A stretch of 64,000 nt of DNA from Flavobacteriaceae bacterium. GTDB taxonomy: Bacteria; Bacteroidota; Bacteroidia; Flavobacteriales; Flavobacteriaceae. Made by a program: the position numbers and the translations under genes. A model generated the notes under the pieces. It had not been told where the DNA came from and ran no database searches. It saw only the letters and a program-made list of their open reading frames with translations. This document shows, in pieces, positions 1 to 10,910 of this stretch; position 1 is the stretch's first letter; every line of letters starts with the position of its first letter. The DNA lies in NCBI GenBank assembly GCA_947456955.1, contig CANGTQ010000001.1, positions 1-64,000 of the forward strand, given 5' to 3'.

Positions 1-330
1 GATGGCAAAGGAGATATAGCTTACAGTTGTGAGGAGTTGATTATAGAAAATGTTCAAATCATCGATTACCCACATTACTTCACTCCAAATGGAGACGGTA
101 TTCACGACACCTGGAATATTGTTGGACTAGTAGGACAACCGGGAGCTAAAATCTTCATCTTTGACCGTTATGGGAAACTATTGAAACAAATCAGTTCAAC
201 AGGAGCAGGTTGGGATGGAACGTATAACGGCTATCTTATGCCATCAGACGACTATTGGTTTACGGTTGATTATGCAGATGAAAACGGCGTAAAGAAACAG
301 TTTAAAGCGCACTTTGCAATGAAGCGATAA
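1..330 (+). CDS. C-terminal end of a large secreted protein with T9SS type B (gliding motility-associated) sorting domain; 5' end outside window
   Basis: Open frame runs from base 1 (DGKGDIAYSCEELIIENV) into YFTPNGDGIHDTWNI...IFIFDRYGKLLKQI...GWDGTYNGYLMPSDDYWFTV, the classic type B sorting domain. Confidence 0.9.
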   Translation, partial: DGKGDIAYSCEELIIENVQIIDYPHYFTPNGDGIHDTWNIVGLVGQPGAKIFIFDRYGKLLKQISSTGAGWDGTYNGYLMPSDDYWFTVDYADENGVKKQFKAHFAMKR

Positions 331-488
331 ATAATTTATTAACACGAAAACGTTTGCGTAATATTGTTTTAATAAAAACTATTATATTTAACCCCCCTAT
401 ATCGATTTAGCAAATTTATAAGTAACTAAAACCTACATGATTATGAGTACCATTTGAAATAGAATTAACTAACCAACTAAAATACAGA

Positions 489-3400
489 ATGCTTATGAAA
501 AATAATACCATATTATTTGATTTTTTATGCATTAATTCATTAAGAAGATTTGCAAACAAAAAATCTTTTGTAGAAAAAAAAACAATAACTGCTAAGAACA
601 TTCATAAGTGTTGGATTCTGATGCCATTGATGGTGTTGGCGTTTTTGTTCGGTAATGTTAATGTGAGTGGACAGACTACTGTCACTTACACTATGCAAAC
701 GGGTAATTTTAATTCTCTTCAAACTGAAAGGAATAATAATCCTCCATATTCAGGATCTTATAATAATGGTGCAACTGAATTGGCACAGTATGCCAATGGA
801 GGCTCTTTTGGAAATACACCTGGAGCCGCTGCTTTTCAAACCTTTAGTAGTAGTGGCGCTGGTTCTGGAACAGCCAGAACTTTGAAAGTAGGCGATAGAT
901 TTACGGTAACCTGTTATGTTTCTTCAAATCCTTCATCCGGAGGTTATATTGGAATTTCATTTAGAGCAAGTACCACTTACACAAATTTCTTTAGTGCAAC
1001 AGATGCCAGCACCGTTGCGCGTTTTCAACTAGATAACACAGGGAATTGGAAAGTATATAGTGGTTCATCGGTTGTAGCTACTAGTTCATCCGGACCAAAC
1101 GCGGACCGAACATTTTCTATAGAAATTACATCATCAAATACTTTTAATGCTACAATAGGCAGCGAAACGTTTTACGATTTATCTTTTGGTACTGCAGGTC
1201 CAATTTCAAGTTTTTCTATTTATACCTTTGGAGATTCAAATGCCAACTCTTTTTGGAAGAACGGATCATTAACTAATTTTGGTCATTCCGCAGCAGATGG
1301 ATTGCGGTTTGGATATGGGTTAAGCGGATCAAGCAGTTCCTCAATATCAGGAATTATTTCTGATGGGATTAACACCAATTCTACGGCAACTTCTTTAGCA
1401 AATGTTGTCAGAATAGGAGGGGCTTCCGGTACATCAGTTACACTTTCAGGCGCAAATACATTTACAGGATTAACTACAGTAAATGCGAATGGAACTCTGA
1501 GATTAGGAGCTAGTTCAACGTCAAGTAGCAGTGGGCCATTAGGGACAACTGGAGCAGGCACAACTATTACCTCGGGTGGTGTTTTAAATATGAATGGATT
1601 TTCACTCACCTCATCAGCAACTGAAGGATTAACAATTAATGGTACAGGTATTTCAAGTGGAGGTGCCCTAATAAACTCAAGTGGTACTGGTACAACCTGG
1701 GCTGGTACGGTAGCTTTGGGGTCTGATGCAAGTGTTGGAGGGACTGGGAATACTACGCTTAGCGGTGTAGTTTCTGGCGCAAATAGCTTAACAAAAGTGG
1801 GTGCTGGTACTGTAACTTTAAGTAATACAAATACTTTTGGGGGTGCTAGTAAATCACTAACAATTGCCCAAGGGACAGTTTCTATCAATAGCTTTACCAA
1901 CGCATTAGGAAATAGTTTAAACACATTTACCTTAGGTACTTCTTCAACTTCTGGAACATTATCTACTACTAGCGTTACAGGAAACGTTTCTAGAAGCTTT
2001 ACAGTAGCTGCAGGAGGAGGAACACTTCAAATTGCAAGTACTGGAACGCCGACTTTTTTAACAAGTGCAGGTACATATACGGGAACACTTAACGGAGAAT
2101 TTACCGTTAATTGTTCGAGTACAGGAGGGGCACAGTTTAATTTAGGATTATCTGGAGCAGGTGGAATGACTATCAATAGTGCTGGTTCTGGGGTAGTAAC
2201 TATGGGTACTGCAGGTGCAGCCCCTGCTACTTATACAGGAGATACCAAAATTACGGCAGGTACACTTGAACTTGGCGTTGCGAATATGCTTCCCAATTCT
2301 TCAAAACTAGTTTTGAATGGAGGTACTTTTAGTACTGCAGGATATGCAGAAACGATTGGTACTTTACAATTAACAGAGAATTCGACTATTTTATTAGGAA
2401 TAGGGTCTCATAATTTAAATTTTAGCGCGAGTAATTTGACTGCATGGACAGCGGGTAAAACATTAACTATAACAGGTTGGACAGGAACTGCATCTGGAGG
2501 AACCGCGGGTAGAATATATGTGGGGGGTTCTGGATTAACACAAGCACAGTTGGATGCGATTAATTTTACTGGTCAACAGACTGGAGCTCAAATTATTTCA
2601 GGGACAGGAGAAATTGTTCCTAACTTTACTGTAACTATAACTTCTGCCCAATCGGGTGATTGGAATAGTACTAATACATGGGTAGGAGGAGTAGTTCCTG
2701 CTACTATTGATAACGTAGTGATTGCTGCTGGACATACCGTAAACGTAACAGCAGATGCTACTTGTAAAAAAGTAAATTTTACTGGCACGGGAGGGGTGGT
2801 CTCTGTAAATACTGGTATTACATTAAGCGTAAGCACTTCTGTTAACGTAGATCAGGCAGATCAAAATAATGCAGGTACAATTTCAGGATTAGGAACTTTG
2901 ACATGTACTTCTATTAATGTTGGCACAAGTACACCTTCTTTAACTGCAGGTAGAACCACTACTTTAACATCTTCAATATCCACTTTAACCTCAACAGGTT
3001 CTATTACTTTGACTTCGCGAAACTTCAGTTCAAATAATAATAATCCATTATTTTACCTTCAAAGTGGAACACTTACTTGTACAGATGTAACCACAGTTCA
3101 TCCGTCTGGAACAAATACTGCGACTATCTCTTTGACAACTGGTGCCGCAACTGGAACTTTAAAATTAACAGGTGCAACACCATTTACACTGGATGCAGAT
3201 GGAACAAATACCATTAGCCTTAATGGTACCGGTGCAACGGTAGAGTATAGTGGTACCGATCAAACAGTTAGAAATACATCATACACCAACTTAACGCTCT
3301 CCGGTAGTGGTAATAAGACATTAGCAGCATTTAGCATTAGCGGTACGCTCTCTATACAAGGTTCTGCAGTTGGAATCACGACAGCTCCAACCTTTGGCGC

Positions 3401-6400
3401 AAGTAGTACATTAGAATTTAAAAATGTTGGCACAAAAACTACCAATGCTATTGAATGGCCAGCAAGTAGCGGTCCTTCTAATTTGATTATTGATAATAGT
3501 GGAAGTATAGTAACGATGCCTGTATCTTCAGCCAGAACATTATCAGGTAATCTTACTTTAACCGCAGGAACACTGGCTGATGCAGGAAATATATTGACTG
3601 TTCAGGGTAATATAGCTGGAACTGGTTCACATACAGGTGCAGGAAGCATTACCATGACAGGTGCAAGTAAAACAATTTCTGGTGCTACTTTAACAAATCT
3701 TACTCTGAATAATGCAAGCGGATTTACTTTGAATGGTTCGCCTACTATTAATGGTGCACTTACTTTTACCACCGGTAGATTAAGTATTGGTTCTAATACC
3801 TTAAATCTTGCTGGTACAGTAGCTTCAATGACTACATCAAATAACATTACAGGCTCTTCAACCTCCAATATTTCTATTACTGGAAGTGGTACTTTAGGAG
3901 TTTTGCTACTTAATCAAACCACTGCAGGTACTACCAATGTTCTTAACAATTTAACGATTAACAGATCTTCTACAGGTGTTGTTAACTTAGGAAGTGCCTT
4001 AAATCTAGCCGGTAATCTTACTGTAACAAACGGCTCATTGAGAAGTAGTGGTGCGAATACGCTGACAATGGCTGGAACTACGCAGTCTTTTACAATCAGC
4101 AATACCTCTGGAGGTTCCGTTTTAGGTACAGATAATTCTGCTGGAAATGATTTGACCTTAGCGATTGCCACTGGTTCTACAACAACCCTAACAGGTGACG
4201 CTACATCTACTAATGATGATGATAAGAAGTTTTTTAACGTAACTGTCAATACGGGAGGAACTTTAGTGCTAAGCAGAGGTATACTATGTAAATATGGTAC
4301 TTTTGCTGTCAACGGTACGTTACAAATAAATGCGAATGGTTATCTTCAAACAACACCAAATGGAGGAGGCACTGCTATCGCTCCAACCTATGGATCTTCT
4401 TCACTATTGCGATATAATTCTGCAACTACATATGGTAGAGGCATAGAGTGGAGTACGACATCTGGCGCTGGTTATCCTAATAATGTGCAAGTTTCTAATA
4501 ACACGACATTAAATGTTCGCAATGGAGCAGACGTTGCTCGTCAAATTGCAGGAAATCTCACTGTTGATTCTGGCAGTACGTTGTCACTTGAAGGAATGAC
4601 CATCGTAAGTCCAACTGAGATCGGATTGACTGTTGTTGGAAATGTGATTAATAATGGTAGTATTTTGCTCGCTACATCGACTGAACGTTTGAAATGTGTT
4701 GACTTTAGCAATAATGCTGGAGCTACGACCACATTGTCCTCAAATGTTGGTGGTGATCTTGAATTGACAGGTAGTCTTATAGATAACGCTACTTTTAATT
4801 CAAATAACAGAGCTGTATTCTTTACCGGTAGTGGTGTTCAGGATGTAAGCGGAACGGGGACCTTCAATATTGATTATATCGTATCAAATAAAGCTTCTGG
4901 TTCTATTCGTATGCTTACTAATCTATTGGTTGAAGGGCCTAACGGTGGCAATGCCATAACGCTCACCAATTCCACTGACATACTCAATTTAAATGGTTTC
5001 TCCCTTACTTTGGGTAAAGCAACTGTAGCTTCTACGATTTCAGGTAATGGTTTGATTCTTGGTAGTTCAGCATCTTCGATGTCTATTTTAGGTACAGGAG
5101 CGTTAGGTACAATTCGTTTTGACCAAACGACACCAGGTACAACCAATGTTTTACAAAACTTAACCATCAATCGTACTTCAACAGGTACAGTTACCCTGGG
5201 TAATGCCTTAACATTAGGAGGTAACTTAACGCTTACTGATGGTACGTTTACTGTGGGTGGCAATACATTGACATATGCTGGTAGCTCCATTGCCCGCACC
5301 AGCGGTGCGATCGATGCTAGCAATGCCAATGCAACACTTGCCTTGACCAACACATCTGCGCTCACTTTACCAGCTTCCTTATTCAGCGGTAATGTCAACA
5401 ACTTGACGATGAATGGGGCAGGAGGGGTAACCCTTGGTTCGGCTACTACAGTAGCTGGAGTGTTAAATCTTTCAAGCGGAGACATTATCACTTCTTCAAC
5501 CAATACGCTGACTCTTTCCTCTACGGCAAGTATTACAAACGGCGGAAGTTCAAGTTACATTGAAGGTCCATTAGATCGCACATTAGCAAATGGATTAAGT
5601 TTCTCATATCCAATTGGAGGTAATTCAACAAATTACCGTCCATTAAACCTAAATTCAGTTGTTGCAACAGGCAACCCGGTGGTTCGTGTAACGGTTGCTG
5701 AAACGAGTGCAACAACAGTTGATGGAACTACCTTGGAATCTTTGCTTAATTCAAGAAACTGGCGTGTTGAGCAAATTAGTGGTACGTTCACCTCTGCAAC
5801 ATTGGTCATTACAGAAAGTAGCATGACGGATGGTACGCATGAAATTGGTAAATCCAACAATAATCAAGTAGGAACGTATGTTTCTGTTGGTACTCCTCAA
5901 ACAGTGAGTTCAGGTTCAGTTACTTCTCCATCAGGACAGGGAGTAGGGTTTTATGCTATTGGTGTGAAAGCCAGCTGTACAAATCCGACAGCTGGTGGTA
6001 CAATAGCTGAAACTCAAACTATTTGTTCGGGTGGAGATCCGGCTACATTTACAAGTTCTGTCGCCGCAAGTGGTAACGTGGGTACGTTGGAGTACAAGTG
6101 GCAATATTCGTCAACCAGTGATTTCTCATCTGATATAAACGATATTGCTTCTTCAAATGCTGAAACTTATGATGCACCTTCAGGTCTTACTGCAACCCGT
6201 TACTACAGAAGATTGGCTCGTGTTTCCTGTAAAGCAGATTGGACTGGAGCCGCTGAAAGTAATATATTGACAGTAACTGTTCCTACTGCCTTTACAACCG
6301 GAGGGATCAGTTCAACAGGTCAAACCATTTGTTCTGGTGGAACACCAACAGAAATTGGAAGTACAACTGCAGCGAGTGGAGGAGATGCTAGTATAACTTA

Positions 6401-9254
6401 CAGTTGGAGATCATCATCAGACAGCTATTCAGCTGCAATTGATGGAGCAACTTCAGCAACGTACACTCCACCATCAGGTTTAACATCTACAACAAGCTAC
6501 CGTCGTTATGCCAATGACGGAACATGTAACACAACTGCAACGGTATCAACAGGAACGTGGACAGTAACTGTTTATGATAGTTTTACTTCTGGAACAATCA
6601 GTTCAACAGGTCAAACCATTTGTTCTGGAGGAACACCAACAGAAATTGGAAGTACAACTGCAGCTAGTGGAGGAGATGGTAGTATAACTTACAGTTGGAG
6701 ATCATCATCAGATAGCTATTCAGCTGCAATTGAGGGAGCAACTTCAACAGCGTATACACCGCCATCAGGTTTAACAGTTACAACAAGCTATCGTCGTTAT
6801 GCCAATGACGGAACATGTAACACAACCGCAACGGTATCAACTGCAACGTGGACAGTAACTGTTTATGATAGTTTTACTTCTGGAACAATCAGTTCAACAG
6901 GTCAAACCATTTGTTCTGGAGGAACACCAACAGAAATTGGAAGTACAACTGCAGCGAGTGGAGGAGATGGTAGTATAACTTACAGTTGGAGATCATCATC
7001 AGATAGCTATTCAGCTACAATTGATGGAGCAACTTCAACAACGTATACACCGCCATCAGGTTTAACAGTTACAACAAGCTATCGTCGTTATGCCAATGAC
7101 GGAACATGTAACACAACCGCAACGGTATCAACTGCAACGTGGACAGTAACAGTATTTGATACTTTCACCTCAGGAGCTATTGAAACTACGGGTGAAACAA
7201 TTTGTAATGGAGGTGATCCTGTTACTATTGGAAGTGACACTGATGCTAGTGGAGGAGATGATTCAATTACCTATAAATGGAAAGCTAATGGAGTTGATAT
7301 AGAAAGTACCAATAGTGCTACCTATAATCCACCATCAGGATTGACAACTACTACTACTTATACTCGTTATGCAAAAGATGCAAATTGTAACACAACCTTT
7401 GAATTATCATCCGGAAGTTATGTGGTAACAGTTACAGCAACACCAGCCAGTGCTGGTAATAATGGTTCTATACTATTATGTGCTGGAATAACGTTAACTG
7501 AAACTTTGTTATACAATGCGTTAACGGGTTCACCAGCAGCAGGAGGAACGTGGTCGCCAACAATACCTACTTCAGGTTCGGTTGCAGGTACTTATACATA
7601 TACTCAGGGATCTTCACCTTGCGCGGTTAACACAGCAACAGTAACGGTAACTGATAGTGAAATAGTTACATGGAACGGAAGTTGGTCTCCGAGTGCTCCA
7701 ACAGCTTCGACCTCAGCGGTTATACAAAGTACTTACCAATCTTCTGAAAGTATTACTGCTTGTTCTTTGAGAGTAACTAGTGGTGCAACTGTAGTTATTT
7801 TATCTGGTACTGTTTCTTTAAACGGACCAATAATAGCTGAATCAAGTAATAGTTTTGTTACTTTTAATAACAACGCTATATTGTTACAAAATGGTTCTGG
7901 ATATGTGAATACTGGAAATATTAATTATAAAAAAGCGAGCTCTCCAATATTTCGTCTTGATTATACGCTTTGGTCGTCTCCTTTGACAGCCGATAGTCAA
8001 CCTATTTTTAGTTTTTCACCACAAACCTTGACCAATCGTTTTTATACTTATAATGAAGCGACTAATTTTTACTCTACTAATGATATGTATTCATCTGGAA
8101 CTCCGGCATTGAGTGCTAGTAGTAGTTTTAAGTTAGGTAGAGGTTATTTGATACGTAGCCCTAATAATTGGGTAAGTAACCCTAGTTCAGCAGCAGCTTG
8201 GACAGGAACTTTTACAGGAGTTCCAAATAATGGTGATATTTCTGTCGCTATTAATAGATCAACAGGTGATGTTTATGGTTATAATGCTGTGGGTAATCCT
8301 TATCCATCTCCAATAAGTATTACAAGCTTTCTAAGTGATAATAGTGGAGTTATTGGTTCTACATTGTGGTTTTGGAGAAAAACTAATGGCGTAAGTGGAA
8401 GTGCTTACATTACTTATAGTGCAGGTACATATAGTTCAGGATCACAAAGTGTTTATAATATTCAGCCTGGACAAGGATTTTTTGTAAGAGCTACTAGTTC
8501 AGGATCGTTGCAATTTAAAAATTCGCAGCGTGTTGGAACTAATGGTTCATTCTTTAGAAACAATTCACGAACAACAGCTGAAGGAGAAGGTAGATTATGG
8601 TTAAATTTAAAAAGTAATGCAATAGTGGTTGGTAATATGGCTTTGGGTTATAAAGAAGGTGCTACTAATGACTTAGATTTAGTATATGATGGTGAATATC
8701 TTAATGATAGCTCACTTGCTTTAACTTCTTCTTTGCCAGGAAAAGAGTTATCTGTTCAGCATCGTGCCGCACCATTTGTTGATACAGATGTGGTGCCATT
8801 ATCTTTTAAAACAGATGTTGCCGGAACTTATAGTATTGATTTTAATGGAACTGATGGGGTATTGGATACTCAGGATATATATCTGGAAGATTTATTATTG
8901 GGTCAATCTGTCGCTATAAAAACTACTCCATATACGTTTGCAAGTGCAGCAGGAACTTTTTCTGATCGTTTCAGAATAGTTTACATTAATAATGCTCTTG
9001 GTACCGATGTACCTGTATTTAATGCTAATCAAGTGGTGATTTACAAAAATGAAATAAATGACTTTGTTATTAATTCAGGAAATGTAATCATGTCTAATAT
9101 AAAAGTATATGATGTTAGAGGAAGATTGCTTCAAGAGTATAAAAATGTTAATGATTCTCAAACTACTATAAATGTTGGCTTAGTTAATCAAGTACTTTTG
9201 GTTCAAATTACTTCTGAAGACGGAGTAATGGTAACCAAGAAAGTAATACGATAA
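489..9254 (+). CDS. Giant secreted/surface adhesin-like protein (2921 aa) with autotransporter-type beta-strand repeats, Ig-like repeats and C-terminal T9SS type A sorting domain
   Basis: N-terminal hydrophobic signal (MPLMVLAFLFGNVNVSGQ), long Ser/Thr/Gly/Asn-rich beta-repeat region (SGANTFTGLTTVNANGTLRLG), C-terminus NIKVYDVRGRLLQEYKN...VTKKVIR typical of type A sorting signal. Confidence 0.9.
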   Translation: MLMKNNTILFDFLCINSLRRFANKKSFVEKKTITAKNIHKCWILMPLMVLAFLFGNVNVSGQTTVTYTMQTGNFNSLQTERNNNPPYSGSYNNGATELAQYANGGSFGNTPGAAAFQTFSSSGAGSGTARTLKVGDRFTVTCYVSSNPSSGGYIGISFRASTTYTNFFSATDASTVARFQLDNTGNWKVYSGSSVVATSSSGPNADRTFSIEITSSNTFNATIGSETFYDLSFGTAGPISSFSIYTFGDSNANSFWKNGSLTNFGHSAADGLRFGYGLSGSSSSSISGIISDGINTNSTATSLANVVRIGGASGTSVTLSGANTFTGLTTVNANGTLRLGASSTSSSSGPLGTTGAGTTITSGGVLNMNGFSLTSSATEGLTINGTGISSGGALINSSGTGTTWAGTVALGSDASVGGTGNTTLSGVVSGANSLTKVGAGTVTLSNTNTFGGASKSLTIAQGTVSINSFTNALGNSLNTFTLGTSSTSGTLSTTSVTGNVSRSFTVAAGGGTLQIASTGTPTFLTSAGTYTGTLNGEFTVNCSSTGGAQFNLGLSGAGGMTINSAGSGVVTMGTAGAAPATYTGDTKITAGTLELGVANMLPNSSKLVLNGGTFSTAGYAETIGTLQLTENSTILLGIGSHNLNFSASNLTAWTAGKTLTITGWTGTASGGTAGRIYVGGSGLTQAQLDAINFTGQQTGAQIISGTGEIVPNFTVTITSAQSGDWNSTNTWVGGVVPATIDNVVIAAGHTVNVTADATCKKVNFTGTGGVVSVNTGITLSVSTSVNVDQADQNNAGTISGLGTLTCTSINVGTSTPSLTAGRTTTLTSSISTLTSTGSITLTSRNFSSNNNNPLFYLQSGTLTCTDVTTVHPSGTNTATISLTTGAATGTLKLTGATPFTLDADGTNTISLNGTGATVEYSGTDQTVRNTSYTNLTLSGSGNKTLAAFSISGTLSIQGSAVGITTAPTFGASSTLEFKNVGTKTTNAIEWPASSGPSNLIIDNSGSIVTMPVSSARTLSGNLTLTAGTLADAGNILTVQGNIAGTGSHTGAGSITMTGASKTISGATLTNLTLNNASGFTLNGSPTINGALTFTTGRLSIGSNTLNLAGTVASMTTSNNITGSSTSNISITGSGTLGVLLLNQTTAGTTNVLNNLTINRSSTGVVNLGSALNLAGNLTVTNGSLRSSGANTLTMAGTTQSFTISNTSGGSVLGTDNSAGNDLTLAIATGSTTTLTGDATSTNDDDKKFFNVTVNTGGTLVLSRGILCKYGTFAVNGTLQINANGYLQTTPNGGGTAIAPTYGSSSLLRYNSATTYGRGIEWSTTSGAGYPNNVQVSNNTTLNVRNGADVARQIAGNLTVDSGSTLSLEGMTIVSPTEIGLTVVGNVINNGSILLATSTERLKCVDFSNNAGATTTLSSNVGGDLELTGSLIDNATFNSNNRAVFFTGSGVQDVSGTGTFNIDYIVSNKASGSIRMLTNLLVEGPNGGNAITLTNSTDILNLNGFSLTLGKATVASTISGNGLILGSSASSMSILGTGALGTIRFDQTTPGTTNVLQNLTINRTSTGTVTLGNALTLGGNLTLTDGTFTVGGNTLTYAGSSIARTSGAIDASNANATLALTNTSALTLPASLFSGNVNNLTMNGAGGVTLGSATTVAGVLNLSSGDIITSSTNTLTLSSTASITNGGSSSYIEGPLDRTLANGLSFSYPIGGNSTNYRPLNLNSVVATGNPVVRVTVAETSATTVDGTTLESLLNSRNWRVEQISGTFTSATLVITESSMTDGTHEIGKSNNNQVGTYVSVGTPQTVSSGSVTSPSGQGVGFYAIGVKASCTNPTAGGTIAETQTICSGGDPATFTSSVAASGNVGTLEYKWQYSSTSDFSSDINDIASSNAETYDAPSGLTATRYYRRLARVSCKADWTGAAESNILTVTVPTAFTTGGISSTGQTICSGGTPTEIGSTTAASGGDASITYSWRSSSDSYSAAIDGATSATYTPPSGLTSTTSYRRYANDGTCNTTATVSTGTWTVTVYDSFTSGTISSTGQTICSGGTPTEIGSTTAASGGDGSITYSWRSSSDSYSAAIEGATSTAYTPPSGLTVTTSYRRYANDGTCNTTATVSTATWTVTVYDSFTSGTISSTGQTICSGGTPTEIGSTTAASGGDGSITYSWRSSSDSYSATIDGATSTTYTPPSGLTVTTSYRRYANDGTCNTTATVSTATWTVTVFDTFTSGAIETTGETICNGGDPVTIGSDTDASGGDDSITYKWKANGVDIESTNSATYNPPSGLTTTTTYTRYAKDANCNTTFELSSGSYVVTVTATPASAGNNGSILLCAGITLTETLLYNALTGSPAAGGTWSPTIPTSGSVAGTYTYTQGSSPCAVNTATVTVTDSEIVTWNGSWSPSAPTASTSAVIQSTYQSSESITACSLRVTSGATVVILSGTVSLNGPIIAESSNSFVTFNNNAILLQNGSGYVNTGNINYKKASSPIFRLDYTLWSSPLTADSQPIFSFSPQTLTNRFYTYNEATNFYSTNDMYSSGTPALSASSSFKLGRGYLIRSPNNWVSNPSSAAAWTGTFTGVPNNGDISVAINRSTGDVYGYNAVGNPYPSPISITSFLSDNSGVIGSTLWFWRKTNGVSGSAYITYSAGTYSSGSQSVYNIQPGQGFFVRATSSGSLQFKNSQRVGTNGSFFRNNSRTTAEGEGRLWLNLKSNAIVVGNMALGYKEGATNDLDLVYDGEYLNDSSLALTSSLPGKELSVQHRAAPFVDTDVVPLSFKTDVAGTYSIDFNGTDGVLDTQDIYLEDLLLGQSVAIKTTPYTFASAAGTFSDRFRIVYINNALGTDVPVFNANQVVIYKNEINDFVINSGNVIMSNIKVYDVRGRLLQEYKNVNDSQTTINVGLVNQVLLVQITSEDGVMVTKKVIR
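6309..7181 (+). repeat. Three tandem near-identical 291-bp (97-aa) repeats inside the adhesin, with a degenerate further copy downstream
   Basis: AGTTCAACAGGTCAAACCATTTGTTCTGG recurs at 6309, 6600 and 6891 (period exactly 291 bp); protein unit SSTGQTICSGGTPTEIGSTTAASGGD.SITYSWRSSSDSYSA.I.GATS..YTPPSGLT. Confidence 0.95.
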
Positions 9255-9304
9255 TTTTTTGCGATATAAATTAGAGTATTTAAAATACATTAAAATAATT
9301 TTAA

Positions 9305-9336
9305 AGTCCCTGCGTTGCGCGGGGATTTTTTTTTAT
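9305..9336 (+). terminator. Rho-independent terminator of the adhesin gene
   Basis: TCCCTGCG-TTG-CGCGGGGA hairpin followed by a T run, about 50 bp after the stop. Confidence 0.75.
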
Positions 9337-9408
9337 CTTATAGTTGCCCGCATTTTTGCCCACTTTTTATTACACTACCAGTTTTCTGTTTTCATAAAAT
9401 ACATCATT

Positions 9409-9444
9409 AAAAAAATCCGATTTGCTTTCACAAACCGGATTTCT
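9409..9444 (-). terminator. Terminator downstream of lpd (minus strand)
   Basis: AAATCCGGTTTG/CAAATCGGATTT hairpin plus T tract on the minus strand. Confidence 0.65.
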
Positions 9445-9493
9445 TATAAATCGTATACTTTTTAATTCGTATATGGTACTTCAAACTTCGTTC

Positions 9494-10882
9494 TTACAAA
9501 TGTATCACCTCTCCATAAGCATCTGCCACAGCTTCCATAACGGCTTCGCTCATAGTTGGGTGCGGGTGAATTGATTTAAGAATTTCGTGTCCCGTAGTTT
9601 CTAGCTTACGTGCTACAACAGCTTCTGCAATCATATCGGTAACACCAGCTCCAATCATGTGACAACCTAACCATTCGCCATATTTGGCATCAAAAATTAC
9701 TTTTACAAATCCATCCGGAGTTCCAGCAGCTTTTGCTTTTCCGGATGCTGAAAACGGGAATTTTCCAATCTTCAATTCGTATCCTTTTTCTTTAGCTTGT
9801 TTTTCAGTTAAACCAACAGAAGCAATTTCCGGAGTAGCATAAGTGCAACCAGGAATATTTCCATAATCGATTGGATCTACATGTAAACCTTTGATTTTTT
9901 CCACACAATTAATTCCTTCTGCCGAAGCAACATGAGCCAATGATTGTCCCGGAGTTACATCACCTATTGCATAATATCCCGGAACATTGGTTTGATTATA
10001 AGCATTCACTAAAATTTTATCTTTATCGGTTGCGATACCAACTTCTTCTAAACCGATATTTTCGATATTGGTTTTGATTCCAACTGCCGAAAGTAAAATA
10101 TCAGCTTCTAGAATTTCTTCACCTTTAGCAGTTTTCACAAAGGCTTTAACACCTTTGCCTGAAGTATCGATTTTTTCTACCGATGAATTGGTCATTATTG
10201 TAATCCCGGCTTTTTTCAACGAACGCTCAAATTGTTTTGAGATATCTTCGTCTTCCACAGGAACCACATTAGGCATAAACTCAACAATAGTAACTTCAGT
10301 TCCCATAGCGTTATAAAAATGAGCAAATTCCACTCCGATAGCTCCCGAGCCTACAATAATCATTTTCTTTGGCTGTGTTGGCAATGTCATCGCCTGACGG
10401 TAACCAATTACTTTTACACCATCTTGTGGCAAGTTAGGCAATTCACGTGAACGCGCACCGGTAGCAATGATAATATGATCAGCTGAATATTCAGTTACTT
10501 TTCCGTCTGCAGCAGTAACATCCACTTTTTTACCTGGTTTAATTTTACCAAAACCATCAATAACGTCAATATTATTTTTTTTCATTAAGAACTGAACACC
10601 TTTGCTCATTCCGTCAGCAACGTCTCTGGAACGTTTTACTACCGCAGTGAAGTCTTTGTCAAATTCTTTTATGGTTAATCCATAATCAGAAGCATGTTTT
10701 AGGTAATCAAAAACCTGAGCCGATTTTAGTAATGCTTTAGTTGGAATACAACCCCAATTTAGGCAAACTCCGCCAAGACTTTCTTTTTCGATTACGGCTA
10801 CTTTAAAACCCAATTGTGAGGCACGAATGGCAGTAACGTAACCGCCCGGACCACTTCCTAAAACAATAATATCGTATTTCAT
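9494..10882 (-). CDS. lpdA: Dihydrolipoyl dehydrogenase
   Basis: MKYDIIVLGSGPGGYVTAIRASQLG...GGVCLNWGCIPTKALLKSA redox-active CxxxxC; C-terminal HPHPTMSEA motif. Confidence 0.95.
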   Translation of the reverse strand: MKYDIIVLGSGPGGYVTAIRASQLGFKVAVIEKESLGGVCLNWGCIPTKALLKSAQVFDYLKHASDYGLTIKEFDKDFTAVVKRSRDVADGMSKGVQFLMKKNNIDVIDGFGKIKPGKKVDVTAADGKVTEYSADHIIIATGARSRELPNLPQDGVKVIGYRQAMTLPTQPKKMIIVGSGAIGVEFAHFYNAMGTEVTIVEFMPNVVPVEDEDISKQFERSLKKAGITIMTNSSVEKIDTSGKGVKAFVKTAKGEEILEADILLSAVGIKTNIENIGLEEVGIATDKDKILVNAYNQTNVPGYYAIGDVTPGQSLAHVASAEGINCVEKIKGLHVDPIDYGNIPGCTYATPEIASVGLTEKQAKEKGYELKIGKFPFSASGKAKAAGTPDGFVKVIFDAKYGEWLGCHMIGAGVTDMIAEAVVARKLETTGHEILKSIHPHPTMSEAVMEAVADAYGEVIHL

Positions 10883-10910
10883 TTTGTTCTTATTAATTTA
10901 TTATTTGTAC

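Noticed and set aside
391-410. ACCCCCCTATATCGATTTAG C-run upstream of the adhesin as a regulatory motif shared with the 54168 repeat
   Set aside because: Only the C-run is shared; similarity too weak to support a common element
1283-5860. Long antisense ORFs opposite the giant adhesin (e.g. 213 aa at 1283-1924, 209 aa at 4874-5503)
   Set aside because: V/P/L-rich translations are the expected shadow of Thr/Ser/Gly/Asn repeat coding sequence; no independent motif or start context
6309-7181. DNA tandem repeats as CRISPR/VNTR non-coding array
   Set aside because: In-frame 97-aa protein repeats inside a continuous ORF
9259-9465. 68-aa ORF after the adhesin
   Set aside because: Spans two clear terminator hairpins and low-complexity AT-rich sequence; non-coding
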